Positions 55,018-64,000 of a DNA stretch of 64,000 nucleotides are shown here, one piece after another. The stretch's first letter is position 1. Each line of letters opens with the position of its first letter. The position numbers and the translations under genes were made by a program. Source of the stretch: Hofstenia miamia. Lineage: Eukaryota > Xenacoelomorpha > Acoela. The stretch spans positions 1,098,184 through 1,162,183 of the forward strand of contig SCFE01000059.1 in assembly GCA_004352715.1 (NCBI GenBank), given 5' to 3'. The notes beneath the pieces were generated by a model. The model was not told where the DNA came from. It searched no databases and saw nothing but the letters and a program-made list of their open reading frames with translations.

Positions 55018-56155
55018 TTGTTCTTCTTGAATGATGCTACAACACACTTGGCTATATCAGTCAAAATTTTACGCAATGACGGGAGTGATCTTATCTGGGA
55101 TGTTACTGATGCTACTAAACGGGATCATGTTTGTCTAGTAAACAACCCCCTACATTCATTATTTAGTGATTATAATCTTTTTGCTAATGGAGTTTTAATA
55201 CAAATAGGTGATGCAGTTTGGCCACATACTGTAATGATGACAACAGAATTATTAAAGATTGCAGCACAGGAAAATTCAATTTTAACACTCAGTGGATATT
55301 ACTTTGAAAAACACCCTGATTAATCATTAGATAAGTGTAATATTCAAGATGGACAATTTCAGCGTTTGGTACTAACACAGAAATGCAAAGTTTTCAACCT
55401 CTATGGTTCTGTAGCTGTGGATTTTTTTCAAAGCGAAAAATTATTGATACCGGGGGTTAGGCCTCCTCTCAAACTTTTGTGATCAGTGAATGATTTTTCA
55501 CAAATTTCCAATTCTACCACTAACCCCACTTTATACTACAAAACAGACATTTCTGATGCGACACTGAGTCTAAGGAAGCTATGTGTTACAGAGAGTGTGC
55601 ATCTGGAAATTGACTACACCAGCCACATACCACTTTATGCGAATTCTCACAAGAACATTTTTTACTCCACCTTTTGAAAATTCTCTAACAAAAGAAAATG
55701 TATTTCAAATTAACCGATTTGATGGATTGCTCTAGCACTTGTTACCAATCTACAATTTACAGGAACAGCAGATTCAAACCCATTCTCATATAAATTTTGG
55801 AGGTCTGCGCCAAGTCACTATAACACGTGGTAGATCGAATATTGCATTCACACCAATGACTGTGGGTGAAAATAATTATGCACAAGCATACTTTCATTCT
55901 GTAAAGTCGTTGGGTTTGAATAATGTAACTGGTATGCCATACTCAGACTATAATAAGCATGCAATTATGGTTTTTGATTTGACCAGTATTGCGGAGGCAA
56001 ATAATGAGGTACTCTATCGCGAATTAAGTGGTACAAGTATACGTCTAACACTACATTTTGTTTCTCCAATATACAAATCATTGGAGGTGATCGTTTTGGG
56101 TGAAGCATGCTCAAAGGTATTCATTAATAAACAATGGAAAATTATAAAAAACTAG
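55018..56155 (+). pseudogene. Polinton major capsid protein, broken
   Basis: The coding frame shows DATTHLAISVKILRNDGS, NNPLHSLFSDYNLFANG and VWPHTVMMTTELL, then LSLRKLCVTESVHLEI, and after a shift HINFGGLRQV, NYAQAYFHSVKSLGL, HAIMVFDLTS and IRLTLHF. This is the layout of the F54H12.2-like major capsid protein of Polintons, a double-jelly-roll protein thought to build an icosahedral shell. Length is near 390 codons where the family has about 400-500. It carries in-frame TAA at 55321 and TGA near 55483 and a frameshift between 55677 and 55739. It lies between integrase and protease, as expected for such a block. Confidence 0.82.
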
Positions 56156-56176
56156 AAAGAAAATGAGTTTCATTCA

Positions 56177-56473
56177 TTGTACCTTTGCAAGATGTTAGGA
56201 TTAGAGGAGATTAGACTTGTAGAAGATCGTGTTCATTATACCAAGGACCCCCACCTAAAATTTGCTCATGTTTCAAATTATGTAATTACAAAAAATTGTA
56301 TACATAACGTTGGTGTTGTAAGAATTCTGCAAATGAACCCCTATGGTGGACTTATTGGCATAAATAATTCTAGACTACATTTGCTATTGAAGTGGTCAAA
56401 GCTATTCAGAATACACGCAATCGATCATGATAACTATGGCTTTGTGAGACAAAACTTTCATGTTACTAATTGA
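56177..56473 (+). CDS. Unidentified 98-residue frame in Polinton block
   Basis: Open from 56177 to TGA at 56471-56473, same strand, between capsid and protease. Contains MLGLEEIRLVEDRV, FAHVSNYVITKN and MNPYGGLIGINNSRLHLL. A minor (penton-like) capsid protein is expected in Polintons, but I see no decisive motif. Confidence 0.4.
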   Translation: MYLCKMLGLEEIRLVEDRVHYTKDPHLKFAHVSNYVITKNCIHNVGVVRILQMNPYGGLIGINNSRLHLLLKWSKLFRIHAIDHDNYGFVRQNFHVTN

Positions 56474-56562
56474 ACATTTTGGCACACATCACTTCATTAA
56501 TGTTTTGGATATATGTGAAGCTTAGGCACAATGAACTCTACAAGTATTTAAATGTTTAATGT

Positions 56563-56940
56563 ATGCTGATGAGATTAGACGTATTATTCTCCAAATTGTA
56601 TCCATATGTTGGCGTTTTTTCGGTATACTTTGTTCAGATTGTATACCACTAACTCTTGTCCAAAATTTCCAATGCAAGTCCAACTGGTCATATCGGAACC
56701 CATTGGTGGTTGCTTATACCGGATGCAAGAGGTAACTTAATATTCAAGGAGGCTCTCGGTTGTCCACTAAACCAGTACTCCGATATTGAACATTACTGTC
56801 TAACTACGTATCATGTATTGTATGTGTATGAAGGTGATCGAAAAACAAAGTTGCAGGGAATATCACCAGTTTGCAGCAATATTATTATTAGTCCCAATTA
56901 CAAGTTAAGCTCTCTTAAGTGTAATATGGACATTGAATAA
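56563..56940 (+). pseudogene. Polinton adenain-like cysteine protease, one in-frame stop
   Basis: The ATG at 56563 starts a frame with YVGVFSVYFV ('FxGVFPxDxLP' pattern), a TAA near 56647, then NASPTGHIGTHWWLLIPD ('NTDPSxxPGTHWxxL', with the catalytic His of GTHW), KEALG and finally ISPVCSNI, which corresponds to the 'VCGxYC' segment with the catalytic Cys. The enzyme is expected to process capsid proteins during virion maturation. The stop and the loss of the 'FDSYG' block suggest a dead gene. Confidence 0.68.
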
Positions 56941-57113
56941 ATTGCTTAATAGATCAATTGCAAACTCAATGCTCATAAATAGTTGTTAATAGGAAGTATA
57001 GCTTTCTAATTATTTTCAATTCATATGAAACATTTCTGCATTTTACAATAGACTCAAGCATGCTAAGTATGATAAAAGATTTTTTAAAAAATATAAAATA
57101 TAAATTTCTGAAA

Positions 57114-60100
57114 TTTTTTCAAAAATTGTCCTAAATATTCAAATCTATTGCAAAAATGAGATTCTCAAAAATTTGTGATGACATAAACTAAATATTGACA
57201 TTTTTGTCACGATATAATAGCCATGCAGAGGAGGCATCACTAATGCAAGGGAAGTTGGCATAATTCTGAATTCATTACAATTAATAAATTTTTTCAAAAA
57301 TTGTCCTAAATATTCAAATCTATTGCAAAAATGAGATTCTCAAAAATTTGTGATGACATAAACTAAATATTGACATTTTTGTCACGATATAATAGCCATG
57401 CAGAGGAGGCATCACTAATGCAAGGGAAGTTGGCATAATTCTGAATTCATTACAATTAATAAATTTTTTCAAAAATTGTCCTAAATATTCAAATCTATTG
57501 CAAAAATGAGATTCTCAAAAATTTGTGATGACATAAACTAAATATTGACATTTTTGTCACGATATAATAGCCATGCAGAGGAGGCATCACTAATGCAAGG
57601 GAAGTTGGCATAATTCTGAATTCATTACAATTAATAAATTTTTTCAAAAATTGTCCTAAATATTCAAATCTATTGCAAAAATGAGATTCTCAAAAATTTG
57701 TGATGACATAAACTAAATATTGACATTTTTGTCACGATATAATAGCCATGCAGAGGAGGCATCACTAATGCAAGGGAAGTTGGCATAATTCTGAATTCAT
57801 TACAATTAATAAATTTTTTCAAAAATTGTCCTAAATATTCAAATCTATTGCAAAAATGAGATTCTCAAAAATTTGTGATGACATAAACTAAATATTGACA
57901 TTTTTGTCACGATATAATAGCCATGCAGAGGAGGCATCACTAATGCAAGGGAAGTTGGCATAATTCTGAATTCATTACAATTAATAAATTTTTTCAAAAA
58001 TTGTCCTAAATATTCAAATCTATTGCAAAAATGAGATTCTCAAAAATTTGTGATGACATAAACTAAATATTGACATTTTTGTCACGATATAATAGCCATG
58101 CAGAGGAGGCATCACTAATGCAAGGGAAGTTGGCATAATTCTGAATTCATTACAATTAATAAATTTTTTCAAAAATTGTCCTAAATATTCAAATCTATTG
58201 CAAAAATGAGATTCTCAAAAATTTGTGATGACATAAACTAAATATTGACATTTTTGTCACGATATAATAGCCATGCAGAGGAGGCATCACTAATGCAAGG
58301 GAAGTTGGCATAATTCTGAATTCATTACAATTAATAAATTTTTTCAAAAATTGTCCTAAATATTCAAATCTATTGCAAAAATGAGATTCTCAAAAATTTG
58401 TGATGACATAAACTAAATATTGACATTTTTGTCACGATATAATAGCCATGCAGAGGAGGCATCACTAATGCAAGGGAAGTTGGCATAATTCTGAATTCAT
58501 TACAATTAATAAATTTTTTCAAAAATTGTCCTAAATATTCAAATCTATTGCAAAAATGAGATTCTCAAAAATTTGTGATGACATAAACTAAATATTGACA
58601 TTTTTGTCACGATATAATAGCCATGCAGAGGAGGCATCACTAATGCAAGGGAAGTTGGCATAATTCTGAATTCATTACAATTAATAAATTTTTTCAAAAA
58701 TTGTCCTAAATATTCAAATCTATTGCAAAAATGAGATTCTCAAAAATTTGTGATGACATAAACTAAATATTGACATTTTTGTCACGATATAATAGCCATG
58801 CAGAGGAGGCATCACTAATGCAAGGGAAGTTGGCATAATTCTGAATTCATTACAATTAATAAATTTTTTCAAAAATTGTCCTAAATATTCAAATCTATTG
58901 CAAAAATGAGATTCTCAAAAATTTGTGATGACATAAACTAAATATTGACATTTTTGTCACGATATAATAGCCATGCAGAGGAGGCATCACTAATGCAAGG
59001 GAAGTTGGCATAATTCTGAATTCATTACAATTAATAAATTTTTTCAAAAATTGTCCTAAATATTCAAATCTATTGCAAAAATGAGATTCTCAAAAATTTG
59101 TGATGACATAAACTAAATATTGACATTTTTGTCACGATATAATAGCCATGCAGAGGAGGCATCACTAATGCAAGGGAAGTTGGCATAATTCTGAATTCAT
59201 TACAATTAATAAATTTTTTCAAAAATTGTCCTAAATATTCAAATCTATTGCAAAAATGAGATTCTCAAAAATTTGTGATGACATAAACTAAATATTGACA
59301 TTTTTGTCACGATATAATAGCCATGCAGAGGAGGCATCACTAATGCAAGGGAAGTTGGCATAATTCTGAATTCATTACAATTAATAAATTTTTTCAAAAA
59401 TTGTCCTAAATATTCAAATCTATTGCAAAAATGAGATTCTCAAAAATTTGTGATGACATAAACTAAATATTGACATTTTTGTCACGATATAATAGCCATG
59501 CAGAGGAGGCATCACTAATGCAAGGGAAGTTGGCATAATTCTGAATTCATTACAATTAATAAATTTTTTCAAAAATTGTCCTAAATATTCAAATCTATTG
59601 CAAAAATGAGATTCTCAAAAATTTGTGATGACATAAACTAAATATTGACATTTTTGTCACGATATAATAGCCATGCAGAGGAGGCATCACTAATGCAAGG
59701 GAAGTTGGCATAATTCTGAATTCATTACAATTAATAAATTTTTTCAAAAATTGTCCTAAATATTCAAATCTATTGCAAAAATGAGATTCTCAAAAATTTG
59801 TGATGACATAAACTAAATATTGACATTTTTGTCACGATATAATAGCCATGCAGAGGAGGCATCACTAATGCAAGGGAAGTTGGCATAATTCTGAATTCAT
59901 TACAATTAATAAATTTTTTCAAAAATTGTCCTAAATATTCAAATCTATTGCAAAAATGAGATTCTCAAAAATTTGTGATGACATAAACTAAATATTGACA
60001 TTTTTGTCACGATATAATAGCCATGCAGAGGAGGCATCACTAATGCAAGGGAAGTTGGCATAATTCTGAATTCATTACAATTAATAAATTTTTTCAAAAA

Positions 60101-60447
60101 TTGTCCTAAATATTCAAATCTATTGCAAAAATGAGATTCTCAAAAATTTGTGATGACATAAACTAAATATTGACATTTTTGTCACGATATAATAGCCATG
60201 CAGAGGAGGCATCACTAATGCAAGGGAAGTTGGCATAATTCTGAATTCATTACAATTAATAAATTTTTTCAAAAATTGTCCTAAATATTCAAATCTATTG
60301 CAAAAATGAGATTCTCAAAAATTTGTGATGACATAAACTAAATATTGACATTTTTGTCACGATATAATAGCCATGCAGAGGAGGCATCACTAATGCAAGG
60401 GAAGTTGGCATAATTCTGAATTCATTACAATTAATAAATTTTTTCAA
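57114..60447 (+). repeat. 175-bp satellite, about 19 copies
   Basis: The landmark TTGTCCTAAAT recurs every 175 bases from 57126 to 60276 (19 occurrences). Every unit I compared reads the same, including CATGCAGAGGAGGCATCAC and the palindrome TGACATTTTTGTCA. The array ends inside a unit at TTTTTTCAAATG near 60447. It starts 170 bases after the Polinton protease frame. The unit size is in the range of centromeric or heterochromatic satellites; function unknown. Confidence 0.95.
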
Positions 60448-61343
60448 ATGAAAGTTTGTAAGCCTTAATGAAACACTGTGAAATTTGATACTCATAATTA
60501 TAATAGTGTAGGTCAAAAGTTGTTCTAAACAAACAAATTTGGTAAGATTTTTTGATTAATTTCAAAGTTGTAATTGTTTAAGTACCTGCAAAGTTATCCC
60601 TTTTCTATGACACCGACTGAAAATGAAAGGCAAGCATTACTGATAGAAAAGGCTAACAATTATTTTATAAGCAATATATTTCTTTTCATATTCAGTATAT
60701 TTTTAGGATGATGTCCAAAATAGAGATGATGAAAATATTTCACATGCTTCACTGGTATTTTCTTTTACTAAGACAATCTTGCAATAACAATTACTAAATA
60801 ATTTAACACTAAATTGTGTTGAAAATTGGTAGTAACTGTCTTTATAAACATGACTTCAGAAATAAGGATAAAATTTGGAAATATCTCTAATGAATTAATG
60901 GAAGGAATGTTAGTAAAGCATTTAAAGCACAAAATTAAAATAGAGCAAAAAATGAAATTTTTCCTATGGTATGCTCTGTTGCATTCAACTTGCTAAAATA
61001 TGCTAGTTGAAGTTCGCTCATCTTAGAAATACTGAATTGGCAAATGCATATTCTTAATCAAGCTGATAGTTAAAATAATTTTGTATAATTTTATAATCAA
61101 AACATTTTCCTTGAAGTATGTTGTAATATTTTGGTTAGGAAGGAAAATCCAGATAAAGCCTATTTGTAATTTATACATGATGAGCTTAAAACAAAATTCA
61201 CACAGCTTCATTGCTCTGCAAAAGTTTTAAACTCCTTCATGATTAAAAAGTTGCATTATCCTAATATAATATGTAAATCCAGTAATATGAATTGAATTGG
61301 AATTCTTAGTAAACAGATTATACGTTCTTAAATGTTTATTTAG
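60448..61343. other. Spacer between satellite and transporter exon
   Basis: AT-rich. Upstream intron or 5' region of the transporter gene is expected. Nothing else recognised. Confidence 0.45.
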
Positions 61344-61513
61344 AAAAACTTTTTTAAATCATTTTGCTTCACTGTTGGAAGTACAGTTGGATCAGGTATC
61401 TTTGCAACACCAGGTGCTGTTTGTCATTATGCTGGTAATCCTGTAATATCACTGCTAGTTTGGCTGAGCATTGGATTCATTAGCAGAATTGGTGCAATAT
61501 TATATTCTGAATT
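61344..61513 (+). CDS. SLC7-type amino-acid transporter exon
   Basis: Flanked by AG at 61342-61343 and GTAAG at 61514. The frame gives FTVGSTVGSGIFATPGAV, then NPVISLLVWLSIG and GAILYSEL. This matches the first two transmembrane helices of SLC7/LAT light-chain transporters ('xVGxxIGSGIFxxPxxV', 'LxxWxxxGxxSxxGALxYAEL'), including the substrate-binding GSGIF turn. They exchange neutral or cationic amino acids at the plasma membrane. The usual 'LxGALCYAELG' reads with Arg-Ile in one place (ISRIGAIL), which is unusual inside a membrane helix. No further exon was securely found in the window, so it may be a partial gene or a relic. Confidence 0.7.
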
Positions 61514-62246
61514 AAGTAAGAAGCTCCTAATTATATATATATAAGGGCTATTAATAAAATAGGTTTTTTGTAAATTTGCAAAAGCTTGGGGTCCCCAATG
61601 TGGAGAAATTATTAAATATGCTTAAAGAATACCAAAGAAAAATACGGAAAAAACGTAAAAAAAGTCATTCCCTTTCAATTTTATGGTAATTTTGTGTAAA
61701 CCTATTTTTTAATTGCATTTTTCTAATAGCAAAGCTTTGCTGACAAACTTATCCGTTAGGTATTTAATTCTCCGAGGCAGTTCAAGCCAGTGAGAATCAT
61801 TTATGATATCCATGTGTGTATTTTGCATATGATGTTTTCTAGTGTGGTTATAACATCATTTTATCCATTGCTATTGACAATGAAAGGCAAACAATATGCT
61901 CCATTAGAGGTAAAATTTCTCAAAAATAATAACAATGCATTGTATTTTATGTTTCATGCCCATTAAGCAACAAATCAACCACTAATATGTTTAGTTGTAG
62001 GAAGTTTTTAAACAATTTTAATGGCCTTTCAATACTTAGATCTAATTTGTGACTTCGTGATTTTTAAAGCAGGTGCAGTCCTATAATATTTCCAATGGAT
62101 TGTAGTTCAAATATTTTTTATATTATTACAAAAGAATAATTTGAAATTTATGTAAAATCAAATCTTATTCAAAAATTGTAATGATTTTTTGCATTCTCCA
62201 CAAAAACTTTAAGGTATATATATATATATATATATATATACTTATT
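61514..62246 (+). other. Probable intron of the transporter gene
   Basis: AT-rich. A short AG/GT-bounded open segment at about 61848-61911 (TSFYPLLLTMKG) looks exon-like but has no clear family match. A TA run lies at 62215-62240. Confidence 0.35.
62215..62240. repeat. (TA)n microsatellite
   Basis: 13 TA units. Confidence 0.95.
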
Positions 62247-62840
62247 GCACCAACTGATACAGTTGAATATCTGGGTGTCATAATGGATAGAGACTTCCAA
62301 TATCAGGACTATATTCACAAGAAAATCTGGAAAATGTAGTGTGCATACAATATCTAAAACAAATAAAAAGATTATTAAGAGTAAAGCAGTTGTAGATGTA
62401 TAAGTATAAGTCATCATAGGTATGCATGCATTTTACTGCATGATCTAATTACTAAACAAACAGAGCAAAAAATAGAGTCTTTAACTGGTGTATCTGTATG
62501 ATGTATTATGTTAACAAACAAACAATAAGTGATTTCATACATAAAGCATCAATGCTTTCACTGATTTACATTTGCATATATACAAGTCTTGTTTACATGT
62601 TTAAATGCATTAATCAAAATCAGCAATTGTCTAGTCTATCCAAGTTTAACAAAAGAACAAATGCATCAATAATGTACAAATATAAAATAAATTTTGGAAA
62701 GGAGCGTATAAAACAAATCTCTGTAATCTTTGGAACAAGATAGATTCAAACCTTTGCAATGAATCAAATTTAAGAACTTCTAAAAAAATATTTAAGGAAT
62801 ACCTGCTTGCAAACCAATTCATTTTTGTGTATTCAAAAAC
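62247..62840 (+). pseudogene. Non-LTR retrotransposon (LINE) 3' remnant
   Basis: Begins in frame with DTVEYLGVIMDRDFQYQDYI, the 'xxKYLGVxxDxxLxFxxHI' segment that follows the reverse transcriptase active site in LINEs of the Jockey/CR1 type. After many stops, near 62700 the frame reads NLCNLWNKIDSNLC and LRTSKKIFKEYL, the typical 'LWNxLPxxLxxxxSLxxFKxxL' C-terminus. It is followed by a T-rich 3' tail and a (TA)n run at 63094. It is clearly dead. Confidence 0.65.
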
Positions 62841-63089
62841 TCAAAATGTCTGGGAAAAGTACCAAACATTCTGTCTGTACTGTTATTTTTATTCCTTTTT
62901 GTTGTGTAATTTTCTTTTTTCTTATTTGTTTTTTACTTTACTGTCATAGCTTTTGTTTATTTTTTTGTACATTCTGTATATTCATTTTGCAAGTGTGTTT
63001 GTATATATTGTAAAAAATTATACATATTATTCTTTGCAAATTGTATATATGGAATTTGTGAAATCAGTAAGCAAAAATAAAGACTATTT

Positions 63090-63144
<55 letters not shown>

Positions 63145-63479
63145 TGACAGCTAGTATAAGTCTTTTAAGGCACTTTTGATTCATGGGTAGTAGAAAATCT
63201 TAAAAATGAGGGTTTTTATCTAATGAAAACTAATAAATTTATTTATATTCCAATATTCATATAAAGGATAGACAGTTTTTAGAAAATAGGGATATAATAT
63301 GGGGTATATTGGAATTGAAGAGAAGTGGGGACAGCATTCCCCTCTGCTTTGCTAACAAATAAGAGTATTAAAGCAACTTAGCAATTAAATTATTTATTTT
63401 CCGTAAACTTAACAAACGCATTTTATACTGCTTATTTAACATTCTTATATAAAATTTAAATAAAGAAAGGGCATGAAGA

Positions 63480-63515
<36 letters not shown>

Positions 63516-63630
63516 ATCATATGCATTACTTTCATTAACTTGTTTGATTTGGCTTAAATCAGTTGCTCGCAATTTTGCTTTTATTCAATTACTGTTAAAT
63601 TAATGTCTAGCTAAATTCAATTTTCTACCA
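62841..63630. other. AT-rich stretch with two (TA)n runs
   Basis: (TA)n at 63094-63139 and 63485-63511. No gene recognised. Confidence 0.5.
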
Positions 63631-63631
63631 G

Positions 63632-63733
63632 GGAAGAGCTGGTGGTACATCTGAAGCAGCACAAATGCATCAGCCTTGCAATACTGATCAACTCTTCCAT
63701 GATCTAACTAGAAGGCATTCAGTCTCATGGTAG
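63632..63733 (+). CDS. Possible terminal exon
   Basis: After a TTTTCTACCAG acceptor at 63631, 33 codons read GRAGGTSEAAQMHQPC, then LFHDLTRRHSVSW and TAG. G+C is near 47%, well above its surroundings. It could be the last exon of a + strand gene, but I recognise no family and it may be chance. Confidence 0.25.
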   Translation, partial: GRAGGTSEAAQMHQPCNTDQLFHDLTRRHSVSW

Positions 63734-63805
63734 TTATACTTTAATGTTAAATTACTATATTTCAATGGTTGTTAGACATGGTGCAGGTGAAAGCCAAATT
63801 ATACA

Positions 63806-63809
<4 letters not shown>

Positions 63810-63841
<32 letters not shown>
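63810..63841. repeat. (TA)n microsatellite
   Basis: About 16 TA units. Confidence 0.95.
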
Positions 63842-63842
<1 letters not shown>

Positions 63843-64000
63843 TGCTTCCAAATTTGAATTCCATAAATGTATATTAAAATTAAATTATAAAAAAGAACAT
63901 CAAATTATTTACAAATTAGGCAACAACGTTAATAAAGTATATGAAGGCTAAAGAATAATTGAAAACCAACAACATATATCAACAAGGACATTAATCTTTC

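Larger units (their letters stand above)
47020..56940 (+). mobile_element. Decayed Polinton (Maverick) element, + strand
   Basis: The + strand holds, in order, a small FLPKRY-motif gene, an FtsK/HerA-type packaging ATPase, short accessory frames, a retroviral-type integrase, a double-jelly-roll major capsid protein and an adenain-like cysteine protease. This combination defines Polintons, virus-like self-synthesising DNA transposons. All genes carry stops or frameshifts. The protein-primed DNA polymerase is not visible and may be in a gap or lost. Another Polinton-like element (48885-51172) and a Gypsy element (about 53300-54624) interrupt it. Its own terminal repeats were not found. Confidence 0.82.

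Noticed and set aside
57114-60447. CRISPR-like array
   Set aside because: The whole 175-bp unit repeats without variable spacers, and the genome is animal; it is a satellite.
61848-61911. AG/GT-bounded segment (TSFYPLLLTMKG) as second transporter exon
   Set aside because: The spacing is plausible, but the sequence does not match helix 3 of SLC7 proteins in any phase.

Overview
The window is a gap-ridden, AT-rich (roughly 70% A+T) scaffold piece from an invertebrate animal. The evidence is a multi-exon, intron-rich gene for an animal-type thimet oligopeptidase with GT/AG introns, an exon of an SLC7-type amino-acid transporter, many (TA)n tracts, and a mix of animal mobile elements (hAT, Tc1/mariner, Ty3/Gypsy, Penelope, LINE, Polinton/Maverick). 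The phylum cannot be fixed from the sequence alone.

Layout. 1-2175: a non-autonomous hAT element (266-1113), then the last exon of an M3 oligopeptidase whose upstream exons lie outside the window. 11067-25694: a second, tandem copy of that gene whose nine coding exons join in phase to 659 codons, with the HEFGH zinc site in exon 7 and one in-frame TAA in exon 8. Its introns carry a dead Tc1 transposase, a mariner-like HTH fragment and two clear TA-flanked MITEs. 26912-28257: a dead mariner and a retroelement RNase H piece. 30994-34084: an isolated contig between two 1000-N gaps, clearly richer in G+C than its surroundings, with a broken reading frame of about 950 codons that I cannot assign; in its second half every in-frame stop is TGA. 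36206-36571: a hAT MITE with an 8-bp target duplication. 37931-39091: a Gypsy reverse transcriptase remnant followed by a Penelope GIY-YIG remnant. 40241-46860: a large repeat family with inverted arms and ~72-bp minisatellites, present twice.

47020-56940 holds a decayed Polinton (Maverick) on the + strand: a small FLPKRY-motif protein, FtsK/HerA-type packaging ATPase, short accessory ORFs, retroviral-type integrase, major capsid protein and an adenain-like protease. Into the end of its ATPase gene a second element has inserted, with 243-245 bp terminal inverted repeats and a perfect 6-bp target duplication, which is a Polinton hallmark. A Gypsy LTR element on the - strand sits between integrase and capsid genes. 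57114-60447 is a 175-bp satellite in about 19 apparently identical copies. 60448-64000 has an SLC7 exon, a LINE remnant and (TA)n tracts.

Assembly caveats: three near-identical duplications abut gaps or single Ns (322-907, 17874-19299, 47751-48699) and look like unmerged contig overlaps. Gap lengths of exactly 1000 N are placeholders, so order and distance across them are uncertain.
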